Shown here piece after piece: positions 1 to 6,966 of a stretch of 15,489 nucleotides of DNA (positions are counted from its first letter, which is position 1; every line of letters starts with the position of its first letter). The notes beneath the pieces were generated by a model. It did no database searches and was not told where the DNA came from. It worked only from the letters and a program-made list of their open reading frames with translations. The stretch spans positions 1-15,489 of the forward strand of contig DAOTXK010000403.1 of assembly GCA_034435395.1 (NCBI GenBank). The letters are read 5' to 3'. The position numbers and the translations under genes are program-made. This DNA comes from DAOTXK01 sp034435395. Its GTDB lineage: Bacteria; Chloroflexota; Anaerolineae; Aggregatilineales; Ch27.

Positions 1-1
1 C

Positions 2-40
2 GGGACGCTGACCAACACGGTCCGGGTGGTTTAGCGTCCC
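2..40. other. GC-rich inverted repeat / hairpin
   Basis: GGGACGCT (2-9) pairs exactly with AGCGTCCC (33-40), and the stem can continue inward with a bulge (11-14 with 27-31). There is no U-tract on either side. It lies about 145 bp beyond the mobA stop and could close the mobA transcript on the minus strand, but a remnant of a neighbouring structure is equally possible. Confidence 0.3.
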
Positions 41-62
41 CGACCCTCCAGCGAAGTGCCTG

Positions 63-168
63 ATGGCGCGCCTATCCGAAGCACTGCGGCAGCAGGTCAT
101 CGAGCGAGCCGGGGGGCGCGGTGAGCACTTGCCAGACGCCCCAGGCCATCGTTGTCGAGAGGAGATAG
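63..168 (+). pseudogene. Remnant of an HNH endonuclease N-terminus, frameshifted and truncated
   Basis: Reading from the ATG at 63 gives MARLSEALRQQVIERAGGRG. This matches the usual opening of small HNH endonucleases, whose pattern is a helix ending ERAGGR-C-E-Y-C-QTPQ. At 129-130 one extra T shifts the frame. The +1 frame continues CQTPQAIVVERR and then stops at 166-168. The first zinc-type cysteine has become Gly (GGT at 120-122) and the usual Tyr is His. The catalytic His-Asn-His part is absent. So this is about 35 codons of a gene that normally has well over 100. The assignment rests on recognising the family's N-terminal pattern by eye. That the fragment is non-functional follows from the missing active site, even if the frameshift were a sequencing error. 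Confidence 0.55.
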
Positions 169-183
169 GACCCGCCCTCGTCC

Positions 184-780
184 CTACGATTCCGCCATCT
201 GCCGCTGAATCTCGGCCAGCTCCTCCGGCGTATTGACGTTGACGAACGAGCGCAGGTCGGGGTCGAAGCGTTTAACCTCCGCCTCCTCCACAAACCGCAC
301 CCGCACCTGGCCGAAAAAACCGACTATCTTGAGCCGATCCTGTTCGATCTGCTCGCGCATCGGTCCCAGGCAGGTCTTGTGGTAGACGGCGTGCAGCGTT
401 TCCGGGAAACCGTTGATGCGCGGTACAATCACGTCGTATCCCTGGCGCAGGCCGATCAGGTGTTCCAGCAGCGTGGGGTTGAGGAACGGCATGTCGCAGG
501 CCACGCAGAGCGTGTGCCCGGTCGGGCTGTGGGTGACTGCCGAGTACAGGCCGCCCAGCGAGCCTTTGTCCGGGATCACGTCGCCGAACATGGGCAGGCC
601 CAGCGGCGCATAGTCGTCCGGGCGGTTGGTGATCAGGATGATCGGCGCGCCCAGCGGCGTGAGACGCGCCAGCACGTGCTGGATCAGGGTCTTGCCCAGC
701 AGCGGCGCGAAACTTTTATCGGTGCCCATCCGGCTGGAGCGACCCCCGGCCAGGATGGCGATGGTTATCCCGTCAGACAT
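184..780 (-). CDS. mobA: Molybdenum cofactor guanylyltransferase MobA
   Basis: MobA transfers GMP from GTP to molybdopterin-bound Mo to make the Mo-bis-MGD cofactor of DMSO-reductase-family enzymes; it is cytoplasmic. The 198-residue product has the family length. The nucleotide-binding signature LAGGRSSRMGTDK is at residues 10-22, followed by a Rossmann-like nucleotidyltransferase fold. CDMPFLNP (about 95-102) supplies the metal-binding Asp, and the VNVNTPEEL motif lies near the C-terminus. The start at 780 is supported by an AAGGAG site (794-789) eight bases upstream. A TATCAT box on the minus strand (809-804) could be its -10, without a clear -35. It is divergent from moeA across 140 bp, so the two cofactor genes may share a control region. 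The family call is firm; guanylyl rather than cytidylyl specificity is inferred from overall resemblance. Confidence 0.93.
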   Translation of the reverse strand: MSDGITIAILAGGRSSRMGTDKSFAPLLGKTLIQHVLARLTPLGAPIILITNRPDDYAPLGLPMFGDVIPDKGSLGGLYSAVTHSPTGHTLCVACDMPFLNPTLLEHLIGLRQGYDVIVPRINGFPETLHAVYHKTCLGPMREQIEQDRLKIVGFFGQVRVRFVEEAEVKRFDPDLRSFVNVNTPEELAEIQRQMAES

Positions 781-920
781 GGCATCTGCTCCTTAAACCA
801 GCCATGATACACCATCATCGCCCGTTGATCACCAGCCGTTTCCACACACCGGACATACGGCCCATCCGGGCGAAGTTTGGCCCGCCCGGCCCGAATCGAC
901 AGAGTTAGCAGAGAAGCCCC

Positions 921-2198
921 ATGGCCCAATTCTTCAACGTCCTCCCTCCCGATGAGGCCCGTGCCCACTGGCTGGACCAGGTGACTCACCGCACCGCCCT
1001 TCAACCGGACGCCGGGGCGCTCGACCGGGCGGCGGCGCTGCGGGAGCCGGTGGTTGTGGGCCAGGCTCCCAGCCCGGAGGACCTGCCCGCCTTCCGGCGC
1101 TCGACGGTGGATGGTTACGCCGTCCGGGCCGCCGATACGTTCGGGGCTGGCGAGTCGCTGCCCGCCTATCTGACTGTGGTCGGCGAGGCGCGCATGGGTG
1201 AACGGCCGACTGTCACAGTGGAGCCGGGGCAGGCCGTCCTGATCCACACCGGGGCCATGATCCCCGATGGCGCGGACGCGGTGGTCATGGTCGAGCACAC
1301 GCAGCCCGCCGCCGACGACGAGATCGAGGTGCTCCGGCGGGTCGCGCCGGGCGAGAACGTCCTGCAGGTGGGCGAGGATGTGCGGCGGGGCGAGGCCATC
1401 CTGCCCGCCGGATCGCGCCTGCGTCCGCAGGATATCGGCGCATTGCTGGCGCTCGGCCTGGGGAGCGCGGCTCACCCGCTGGCGGTCCGGGCGCGGCCCC
1501 GTCTGGCCATCTTCTCCACCGGCGACGAGGTCGTCCCTCCGGCGGAGACGCCAGGGCCGGGCCAGATTCGCGATATCAACAGCCACACCATCAGCGCGCT
1601 GGCCGCTGAGGCAGGGGCGATTCCCGACCGGTGCGGCGTCATCCCCGACCAGCCGGAGGCGCTACAAACCGCGCTGCGTCTGGCCGCGGCCCCGCCCGCA
1701 GCCGCTGACATGATCGTCGTCACCGCCGGGAGCAGCGTCAGCGCCCGCGACCAAACCGCCGACGTGATCAATCGTCTGGCGGCGGAATTCGGCGGACCGG
1801 GCGTGCTGGTGCACGGCGTGGCCATGAAACCCGGCAAGCCGACTATCCTGGCCGTGGTGGGCGGCAGGCCAGTGCTGGGGCTGCCCGGCAACCCCGTCAG
1901 CGCCATGGTGGCCTTCTGGCGGTTCGGGGTACCGGCCATCTACCACCTGATGGCGGCGCGGATGCCCTTCCGGCCCCGCCTGCGCGCCGTGCTGACGGCC
2001 AACGTGCCCAGCGCCGCCGGGCGGGAGGACTACGTGCCGGTCGTGCTGCGCGAGGCGGGTGAGCAGGTGTTGGCCGAGCCAGTCTTCGGCAAGAGCAACC
2101 TGATCTTCACCCTGGTCCGGTCGGATGGCCTGCTCAAAGTGCCGCTCAATGCCACCGGCCTGCGGGCGGGCGAAGCGGCGGACGTTTACTTTTTCTGA
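921..2198 (+). CDS. moeA: Molybdopterin molybdenumtransferase MoeA
   Basis: MoeA inserts molybdate into adenylylated molybdopterin, the step before MobA acts. The 425-residue protein contains the family motifs in order: STVDGYAV (61-68), HTGAMIPDGADAVV (109-122), STGDEV (199-204), GQIRDIN (214-220), KPGKP (303-307) and GLPGNPVS (320-327). The MPT-binding loop reads TAGSSVSARDQT (268-279) instead of the SGGVSVGxxD form of the E. coli enzyme. I associate this GSSV form with archaeal-type and many non-proteobacterial MoeA proteins. No MogA domain is fused. The start at 921 has only a weak purine-rich upstream stretch (GAGAAG, 911-916). It pairs functionally with the divergent mobA. The next gene, trpE, is about 140 bp away and unrelated. 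Confidence 0.94.
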   Translation: MAQFFNVLPPDEARAHWLDQVTHRTALQPDAGALDRAAALREPVVVGQAPSPEDLPAFRRSTVDGYAVRAADTFGAGESLPAYLTVVGEARMGERPTVTVEPGQAVLIHTGAMIPDGADAVVMVEHTQPAADDEIEVLRRVAPGENVLQVGEDVRRGEAILPAGSRLRPQDIGALLALGLGSAAHPLAVRARPRLAIFSTGDEVVPPAETPGPGQIRDINSHTISALAAEAGAIPDRCGVIPDQPEALQTALRLAAAPPAAADMIVVTAGSSVSARDQTADVINRLAAEFGGPGVLVHGVAMKPGKPTILAVVGGRPVLGLPGNPVSAMVAFWRFGVPAIYHLMAARMPFRPRLRAVLTANVPSAAGREDYVPVVLREAGEQVLAEPVFGKSNLIFTLVRSDGLLKVPLNATGLRAGEAADVYFF

Positions 2199-2320
2199 CG
2201 CGGGGGAGCCTGTTGGTTTTTTGATCAGGCCATTCCGGGCCTCTCATCATTCGCCGGGGCGCGGTATCATAGGTGGCGATACTCTTTTCGTATCACCACA
2301 ATGGTCTGCCCACGGCCACG

Positions 2321-2325
2321 AGGAG
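2321..2325 (+). promoter_or_regulatory. Ribosome binding site fixing the trpE start
   Basis: AGGAG lies 10 bases before the ATG at 2336. This favours that start over the in-frame ATG at 2273, whose extra 21 residues do not resemble TrpE. Confidence 0.6.
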
Positions 2326-2335
2326 AGCTGTCCCG

Positions 2336-3859
2336 ATGCCTGCTTTGTCTGCCTCGACTATCACGCCGGACCGCGAGACCGCTCGCCGCCTCTTCGCCCA
2401 GGGCGACCTGCTGCCGGTGTACCGGACCCTGCTGGCCGATCTGGAGACGCCGGTCTCGGTCTACCTCAAGCTGGCGCGAACCGGTCCCGTCTCCTTCCTG
2501 TTGGAGAGCGTGGAGGGCGGCGAGCAGGTTGGACGCTACTCCTTCCTGGGCGTCAACCCCAGGGGCCTGATCACCGTGCAGGGAGATACGGTCACGCGGT
2601 CGGTCGCTGGCGAGACGGCCTGCCGCCCTCTGTCGCCGGGTGAGGACCCGCTCCACGCCGTGGAAGCGGAACTGGGGCGCTACAGGCCGGTCCGGCTGGA
2701 GGGGCTGCCGCGCTTCGTCGGCGGTGCGGTGGGCTACCTGAGCTATGACGTGGTCCGCTACGTGGAGCGCCTGCCAGCCACAGCGACCATCGATCTGGAC
2801 GTGCCGGACCTGGCCTTCATGCTGCCGGACACGCTGGTGATCTTCGACCATGCCAAACATCAGCTCCTCGTCCTGGCCAACGCCCATGTGTCCGCCGGGG
2901 CCGTCCAGGCCGGCGACCCCGACGCCGCCTACGACGCCGCCGTGGCCCGCATCGACCAGGTCGTGGCCGCGCTGAAGCAGCCGCTCCCGCCCATCCCCCG
3001 GGCGGAACAGGCCCTCGGCGACGAGCTGCATTCCAACATGACCCAGGCGCGCTTCGAGGCCAACGTGCGGGCCGCCAAGGAGTACATCGCCGCCGGGGAC
3101 GCTTTCCAGATCGTGCTCTCGCAGCGCTTTCGCTGCCGGACCAGCGCCCCACCCTTCGCCATCTACCGGGCGCTGCGGGCGCTGAACCCCTCGCCCTACA
3201 TGTTTTTCCTGCACTTCGGCGACGATCTTTGCCTGGTGGGGGCCTCGCCGGAGATGATGGTCCGGCTGGAGGACGGGATCGCCACCATGCGCCCCATCGC
3301 CGGGACCCGTCCGCGCGGCGCGACCGAGGCCGAGGATGCCCGCCTGGCCGAGGAGCTGATCAGCGATCCCAAGGAGCGGGCCGAGCACGTCATGCTGGTG
3401 GACCTGGGGCGCAACGACCTGGGCCGCGTCTGCCAGTACGGCACGGTGCGCGTGCCGGAGATGATGACCATCGAGCGCTACTCGCACGTGATGCACATCG
3501 TCAGCCAGGTGCAGGGCCGGCTCCGCCCGGGGATGAACGCCTTCGACCTGCTGCGGGCCACCATCCCGGCGGGGACGCTCAGCGGCGCGCCCAAAGTGCG
3601 GGCCATGGAGATCATCGAGGAGCTGGAAGGCACCCGGCGCGGCCCCTACGGCGGCGCGGTGGGTTACTTCAGCCACGACGGCTCGATGGACACCTGCATC
3701 ACCATCCGCACGCTGCTGATGCAGGGCGACACGGTCACCATCCAGGCCGGGGCGGGCATCGTGGCCGACAGCGACCCGACCCGCGAGTACGAGGAGACCA
3801 TCAACAAGGCCCGCGCCCTGGCCGTCGCCATCCAGAACGCCGAGCGCGGGCTGGACTGA
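2336..3859 (+). CDS. trpE: Anthranilate synthase component I TrpE
   Basis: TrpE converts chorismate to anthranilate, the first committed step of tryptophan synthesis, using ammonia delivered by the TrpG amidotransferase. The product has 507 residues, the usual length. The N-terminal domain carries LLES (55-58) and RYSFLG (67-72), which belong to the tryptophan feedback-inhibition site of the family. The chorismate-binding domain fills about 235-500, with PIAGTRPRG, DLGRNDLGRV, ERYSHVMHIVS, PAGTLSGAPKVRAMEII and GAGIVADSDP. These favour anthranilate synthase over PabB or isochorismate synthases. The start at 2336 is chosen because an AGGAG precedes it. There is no leader peptide with Trp codons and no attenuator in the gap after moeA. 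trpG, trpD and other trp genes are not adjacent, so the glutaminase subunit must be elsewhere. Confidence 0.95.
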   Translation: MPALSASTITPDRETARRLFAQGDLLPVYRTLLADLETPVSVYLKLARTGPVSFLLESVEGGEQVGRYSFLGVNPRGLITVQGDTVTRSVAGETACRPLSPGEDPLHAVEAELGRYRPVRLEGLPRFVGGAVGYLSYDVVRYVERLPATATIDLDVPDLAFMLPDTLVIFDHAKHQLLVLANAHVSAGAVQAGDPDAAYDAAVARIDQVVAALKQPLPPIPRAEQALGDELHSNMTQARFEANVRAAKEYIAAGDAFQIVLSQRFRCRTSAPPFAIYRALRALNPSPYMFFLHFGDDLCLVGASPEMMVRLEDGIATMRPIAGTRPRGATEAEDARLAEELISDPKERAEHVMLVDLGRNDLGRVCQYGTVRVPEMMTIERYSHVMHIVSQVQGRLRPGMNAFDLLRATIPAGTLSGAPKVRAMEIIEELEGTRRGPYGGAVGYFSHDGSMDTCITIRTLLMQGDTVTIQAGAGIVADSDPTREYEETINKARALAVAIQNAERGLD

Positions 3860-4055
3860 CCGCCAGGGGCGCGCCGGGCCGCCCAGCGCACGCTGACCTC
3901 GTACAGAACCAGCCACAGCAGCCCGCTGATGACCATGGCCGGGGGATCGATTCCAGGCCGATCGGCTGGGCCAGCACGCCCGCCAGGCTGGGCAGGATGG
4001 CGAACCCGACCCCCGCCGTTCCCGCCTGGAAGCCGATGGCGTTGGCCGCGTGGAC
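3860..4055 (-). pseudogene. C-terminal fragment of an MFS transporter, frameshifted
   Basis: On the minus strand, 4055-3942 reads ANAIGFQAGTAGVGF then ILPSLAGVLAQPIGLESIP, a pattern typical of the last membrane helices of major facilitator transporters. The frame then breaks in a run of five G (3941-3945 on the plus strand). In the next frame, 3945-3871 continues PPAMVISGLLWLVLYEVSVR. Restoring one G joins the halves as GLESIPPAMVISGL, so a single-base deletion (or a base-call error in a homopolymer) explains the break. Only about 60 residues remain of a family usually near 400 residues long. No stop codon remains before the fragment runs into the antisense of trpE. The rest of the gene is missing, so this is a ruin whatever the cause of the frameshift. 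Confidence 0.6.
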
Positions 4056-4068
4056 CGGACCCGACCGG

Positions 4069-4212
4069 CCCGTCTCCGACGCCGACTGCTCCGGCGCTGA
4101 GACTGTCACCCTGAACGGCTCCGCCAGCAGCGACTCCGACGGCGCGATCGTCAGCTACGCCTGGACTGAGAACAGTGCCGAGATCGCCACCAGCTTCAGC
4201 CCGCAGGTCGAG
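4069..4212 (+). pseudogene. Half of a PKD domain from a lost surface protein
   Basis: The plus-strand frame through 4069-4212 reads PVSDADCSGAETVTLNGSAS, then SDSDGAIVSYAWTENSAEIA, then TSFSPQVE. This is the first half of a PKD (polycystic-kidney-disease type, immunoglobulin-like) domain, with the typical SSDSDGxIVSYxWT core. The second half, which should carry the VTDxxG strands, is absent, and the downstream residues are unrelated. There is no start, signal peptide or ribosome site of its own. It sits about 15 bp from the oppositely oriented MFS fragment, so two different genes were broken and joined here. I judge it a remnant. Confidence 0.6.
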
Positions 4213-4227
4213 TGGCGGGGGACGGTG

Positions 4228-4236
4228 TGTTACAAT
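4228..4236 (+). promoter_or_regulatory. Candidate extended -10 promoter for the DUF503 gene
   Basis: TGTTACAAT matches the extended -10 form TGnTAnAAT. It lies 53 bp before the DUF503 ATG. No good -35 is present at 17 bp. It sits just after the PKD remnant, so decayed coding DNA may now serve as a promoter region. Confidence 0.4.
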
Positions 4237-4289
4237 ATGGTCCTGTTCGCCGTCAATCACCCGGGGGGAGTTCACCCCTGCCTTGCGCC

Positions 4290-4580
4290 ATGATCGTCGG
4301 AACCTGTCTCATCGAACTGGACCTGCCGGGCATCGGCTCGCTCAAGCAGAAGCGGAGCTGCCTCAAATCCCTGATCGCGCAGGTGCACAAAAAGTTCCAT
4401 GTCTCAGCGGCGGAGATCGACCTGCATGACGTGTGGCAGTCGAGCACGCTCGGCGTGGCCGTCGTCAGCAACGGCTCGGTCCATGCGGAGCGCGTGCTGG
4501 AGAGCGTCGTCCGCTGGATCGAGGACAACCGCCCCGACGTGCTGATCATCGACTACCACGTCGAATCCATCCATTGTTGA
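4290..4580 (+). CDS. DUF503 (YlxP-like) small protein
   Basis: The 96-residue product opens MIVGTCLIELDLPGIGSLKQ and continues KRSCLKSLIAQVHKKFHVSAAEID. It also has the DVWQSSTLGVAVVSN core and the HAERVLESVVRWIE helix that define the DUF503 family. Family members are short alpha/beta proteins of about 95 residues, often encoded near translation or ribosome-maturation genes; no biochemical role is established. The start at 4290 aligns with the family's MIVG opening, although the G-rich purine stretch (4262-4270) is rather far upstream. It is followed by a hairpin that begins in its stop codon, then by hisH 134 bp downstream. It may be co-transcribed with hisH, but nothing here ties it to histidine synthesis. 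Confidence 0.85.
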   Translation: MIVGTCLIELDLPGIGSLKQKRSCLKSLIAQVHKKFHVSAAEIDLHDVWQSSTLGVAVVSNGSVHAERVLESVVRWIEDNRPDVLIIDYHVESIHC

Positions 4581-4599
4581 GGGTGGCGGACGCCTCCCT
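4580..4599 (+). other. Stop-proximal hairpin after the DUF503 gene
   Basis: AGGGTGGC (4580-4587) pairs with GCCTCCCT (4592-4599) with one T-T mismatch and a four-base loop. The stem starts on the last base of the stop codon. There is no U-tract, so it is a poor intrinsic terminator; it may be an mRNA 3'-end stabiliser or processing stem. Confidence 0.4.
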
Positions 4600-4714
4600 A
4601 TCATGAGTGCGGTCAGCGTGCCGGAGCGCACCAGGGAACACCCTCACGCACCATGAGAGAGAAGCCAAAAATGTCCGTTGAGGAAGGCCCTGCCGCCGGC
4701 AAAGGAGACACGCC

Positions 4715-5326
4715 ATGATCGCCGTCATCGACTACGGGGCCAGCAACCTGCGCAGCGTCATGCACGCGCTCAAGCACCTTGGAGCCGACGCCCGCATCGC
4801 CCGCCATCCGGATGAACTGGGCAGCGCTGATGGCATCATCCTGCCGGGGGTGGGGGCGTTTGGGGCGGGCATGGACCAGCTCCGGGCGGGGGGCTTCGAG
4901 GGGCCGCTCCGGCGAAGCGTGGCCGGGGGCACGCCGCTGCTGGGCATCTGCCTGGGGATGCAGTTCCTGTTTGAGGTCAGCGAGGAGAGGGGCGAACATG
5001 CCGGGCTGGGCCTGCTGCTGGGGCGGGTGGTGCGCTTTCCGGAGGATGGCGGCCTCAAAGTGCCGCACATGGGCTGGAACCAGCTTCATCCCCGGCGGGA
5101 ATCGCCGCTGCTGGCGGGCATCCCGGCGGGGGGGTATGTCTACTTTGTGCACAGCTTTTACGTCCGTCCCGCCGACGAAGCGGATGTGCTGGCCGAGACC
5201 GACTATGGCCGGTGGTTCGCCTCGGTGGTGGGGCGCGGCAGCGTCTACGGCGTGCAATTCCACCCGGAGAAAAGCCAGGCGGTTGGTTTGCGCCTCCTGG
5301 ACAACTTCGTTCGGCTGGTGGGATAA
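4715..5326 (+). CDS. hisH: Imidazole glycerol phosphate synthase, glutaminase subunit HisH
   Basis: HisH hydrolyses glutamine and channels the ammonia to HisF, forming IGP synthase, the fifth step of histidine synthesis. The 203-residue protein is a class I glutamine amidotransferase. The nucleophile Cys79 is in GICLGMQ, and His183 and Glu185 are in QFHPEKS, completing the Cys-His-Glu triad. MIAVIDYGASNLRS at the N-terminus, LPGVGAFGAGM (43-53) and PHMGWN (117-122) are HisH signatures. The start is fixed by AAAGGAG (4701-4707) seven bases before the ATG. Its partner hisF lies about 4.2 kb downstream with hisA between them, separated by unrelated genes. No frameshift or missing residue is seen. 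Confidence 0.96.
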   Translation: MIAVIDYGASNLRSVMHALKHLGADARIARHPDELGSADGIILPGVGAFGAGMDQLRAGGFEGPLRRSVAGGTPLLGICLGMQFLFEVSEERGEHAGLGLLLGRVVRFPEDGGLKVPHMGWNQLHPRRESPLLAGIPAGGYVYFVHSFYVRPADEADVLAETDYGRWFASVVGRGSVYGVQFHPEKSQAVGLRLLDNFVRLVG

Positions 5327-5403
5327 TACCGTTGAGCGTTTGTGCTTTCCTTCATCGCTGCCCCGCAAGCGGCTCCCCAGTCCCGAGAAATAAAGTTAGT
5401 GTT

Positions 5404-5410
5404 GAAGGAG
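5404..5410 (+). promoter_or_regulatory. Ribosome binding site deciding the propeller-protein start
   Basis: GAAGGAG ends one base before the ATG at 5412 but seven bases before the in-frame ATG at 5418. The latter spacing is normal, so 5418 is the likely start. Confidence 0.6.
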
Positions 5411-5417
5411 AATGCGC

Positions 5418-6806
5418 ATGTACCGCTGGTATGTGGCCCTTATGCTGGCCGCGATGCTGGCTCTGTCCGGCCTGGTCGCCGGTCAGGTTGAGCAGGCGGT
5501 CGCCCAGACCGATCCGCTGGCGGCCTGCGCCGAGGCGCTGGCCAACTACACGCCCGTCGTCGGCACCAACCGCTACCCGACGCCTGACGATCTGCCGCTG
5601 CCCCCTGTCCGTGAAGCGTATATCGATCCGGCCTTCGGGACGTGTGTGGTGCGCGTCACCGACCGCTGGAACGACTTCGACAGCCCCCAGGTCGGCCTGA
5701 AGAACGAGTATTCGCGCGTGCAGGCTTTTAACGCCGACGAGTCGCTGATCATGGTTCGCGGCGTGGAGGGGGACTGGTTCCTTTATGGCGCGCCGTCGCT
5801 GGCACCGATCCAGCGCCTGGAGGCCGGGGTCTCCATCGACGAGCCGCGCTGGGACGCCCAGAATCCGCTGCGGTTCACCGTCTCCCCCTGGGCCGATGGC
5901 CTGCCGCAACTGTGGGCCGTCACGCTCACCGGGCGCGGCCCGGATATGGCGGCGGAGGCCGGGCTGGTCCACGACTTCAGCGGCGAACTGCCGCCGGAGT
6001 GGAATGCGACCGTCGTCTGGCGGCGCTGGGAAGGGAGTCCCTCTAACGACAGCCGCTACGACGCCTTCATGGCCGAGGACGGGGACTTCATCACGCGCGG
6101 CCTGGTGAGCTACGACTGGCAGACCGGCCAGATTCTCGGCCTGTACAGCGTCCCGCACGGCGAGGTGAACGAGCCGGACAACGTCGGCATGTCGCCGTCG
6201 GGGGCCACGGTGATGGCCCAGTTTGAGTGCTGTCCCGAAGGGCAGCTGGGCACCTATGAGGAACCGTGCGGGGCGATGGTCTACACCCGCGACCTGACCC
6301 AGGGCTGGGGTATCTCGCGCTGCATCGGCCACAACGACATGACGTTTGACGCGCAGGGGCGCGAGGTGATCGTCCACCAGGAGACCACAACCGACCAGAT
6401 CGTGATGACCGACCTGGCGACAGGCGAGACCACGGCCCTGCTCGACCTGGACTTCTCGACGGGTATCTACGGCCTGCACATCTCCGGGCGGGCGTTCGAC
6501 CGTCCCGGCTGGGTGGCGGTGTCCGTTCATCCGGAAGAATCCCCGCTCGACTTCAGCAACCCGTTCTGGATGGTGGGCATAGTTTTTGCTCTGGAGCTGG
6601 CTCCTGACCCCCGCGTGGTCCAGCTGGCGCACCATCATTCGATCCGGAGCGAAGCTGAGATGGATTATTTCGCCGAGCCGCAGGTCACGGTCAACCGCGA
6701 CTTCACGCGGCTGCTGTTCACTTCCAACTGGAGCGCCTACGGCACGGGCGAGGTGGAGATGTACCTGATCGCCCTGCCCGACGACTGGCCGGAGCGCCTG
6801 CCGTGA
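5418..6806 (+). CDS. Secreted beta-propeller-like protein of unknown function
   Basis: The 462-residue product starts with a Sec signal peptide: a short N-terminus, a hydrophobic core about residues 6-22, and a likely cleavage after AVA at 27-29. The mature part is rich in aromatic residues and Asp/Gly turns. It repeats beta-blade-like segments such as LYSVPHGEVNEPDN..MSPSG, HNDMTFDAQGREVIVH and VTVNRDFTRLLFTSNW, resembling WD40-like (TolB/PD40) propellers. The His-rich LAHHHS segment is followed closely by YFAEPQVTVNRD. This looks like a recurring set of conserved residues and recalls, loosely, propeller hydrolases and lyases that coordinate metal through His. Several Cys pairs (for example ECC, CGAM, RCIGH) suit an extracytoplasmic location. 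I do not recognise a named family. It sits between hisH and hisA and ends in a strong terminator. Confidence 0.75.
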   Translation: MYRWYVALMLAAMLALSGLVAGQVEQAVAQTDPLAACAEALANYTPVVGTNRYPTPDDLPLPPVREAYIDPAFGTCVVRVTDRWNDFDSPQVGLKNEYSRVQAFNADESLIMVRGVEGDWFLYGAPSLAPIQRLEAGVSIDEPRWDAQNPLRFTVSPWADGLPQLWAVTLTGRGPDMAAEAGLVHDFSGELPPEWNATVVWRRWEGSPSNDSRYDAFMAEDGDFITRGLVSYDWQTGQILGLYSVPHGEVNEPDNVGMSPSGATVMAQFECCPEGQLGTYEEPCGAMVYTRDLTQGWGISRCIGHNDMTFDAQGREVIVHQETTTDQIVMTDLATGETTALLDLDFSTGIYGLHISGRAFDRPGWVAVSVHPEESPLDFSNPFWMVGIVFALELAPDPRVVQLAHHHSIRSEAEMDYFAEPQVTVNRDFTRLLFTSNWSAYGTGEVEMYLIALPDDWPERLP

Positions 6807-6843
6807 CCCGGCTCCCGATCCGGTGAACGTCCGAGGCCGTCCG

Positions 6844-6871
6844 AGGCAAGGGAGTCAATCCCTTGCCTTTT
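6844..6871 (+). terminator. Intrinsic (Rho-independent) terminator
   Basis: GGCAAGGG (6845-6852) and CCCTTGCC (6860-6867) form a perfect 8 bp stem around the loop AGTCAAT, followed by TTTT (6868-6871). It lies 38 bp after the stop of the secreted propeller gene and is the clearest terminator in the window. hisA downstream therefore probably needs its own promoter. Confidence 0.85.
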
Positions 6872-6910
6872 GTCCGGTCGCCTTTTATAACTTGGGGACT
6901 GGGCGACCGG
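6863..6910 (+). promoter_or_regulatory. Candidate promoter enclosed by a perfect 9 bp inverted repeat
   Basis: TTGCCT (6863-6868) and TATAAC (6886-6891) are 17 bp apart, as in a sigma-70 promoter. The -10 lies between CCGGTCGCC (6874-6882) and GGCGACCGG (6902-6910), a perfect inverted repeat with 19 bp between the arms. This could be an operator for a dimeric regulator of hisA transcription, or simply a second hairpin. The -35 overlaps the terminator's 3' arm. No regulator is identifiable. Confidence 0.35.
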
Positions 6911-6966
6911 TTGCCGAAGTAGAACAGGTTCGTGATTTGAAATAGCCTGATCGGTTCAGATACCCT

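Noticed and set aside
2199..2335. Possible trp attenuator before trpE
   Set aside because: No leader peptide with Trp codons and no alternating stems with a U-tract were found; only short imperfect repeats around GTATCA.
2267..3916. A 549-codon open frame antisense to trpE
   Set aside because: It mirrors the high-GC codon pattern of trpE, shows no family motifs and is rich in low-complexity Gly/Arg/His. Only its region beyond trpE touches the transporter fragment.
3229..4293. A long plus-strand frame overlapping trpE
   Set aside because: The part over trpE is an out-of-frame shadow. Only its tail (4069-4212) has real similarity, to a PKD domain.
4580..4599. Possible T-box element, because AGGGTGG resembles part of the conserved T-box antiterminator
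   Set aside because: The rest of the conserved sequence and the specifier stem are absent, and the sequence forms a simple hairpin at the DUF503 stop.
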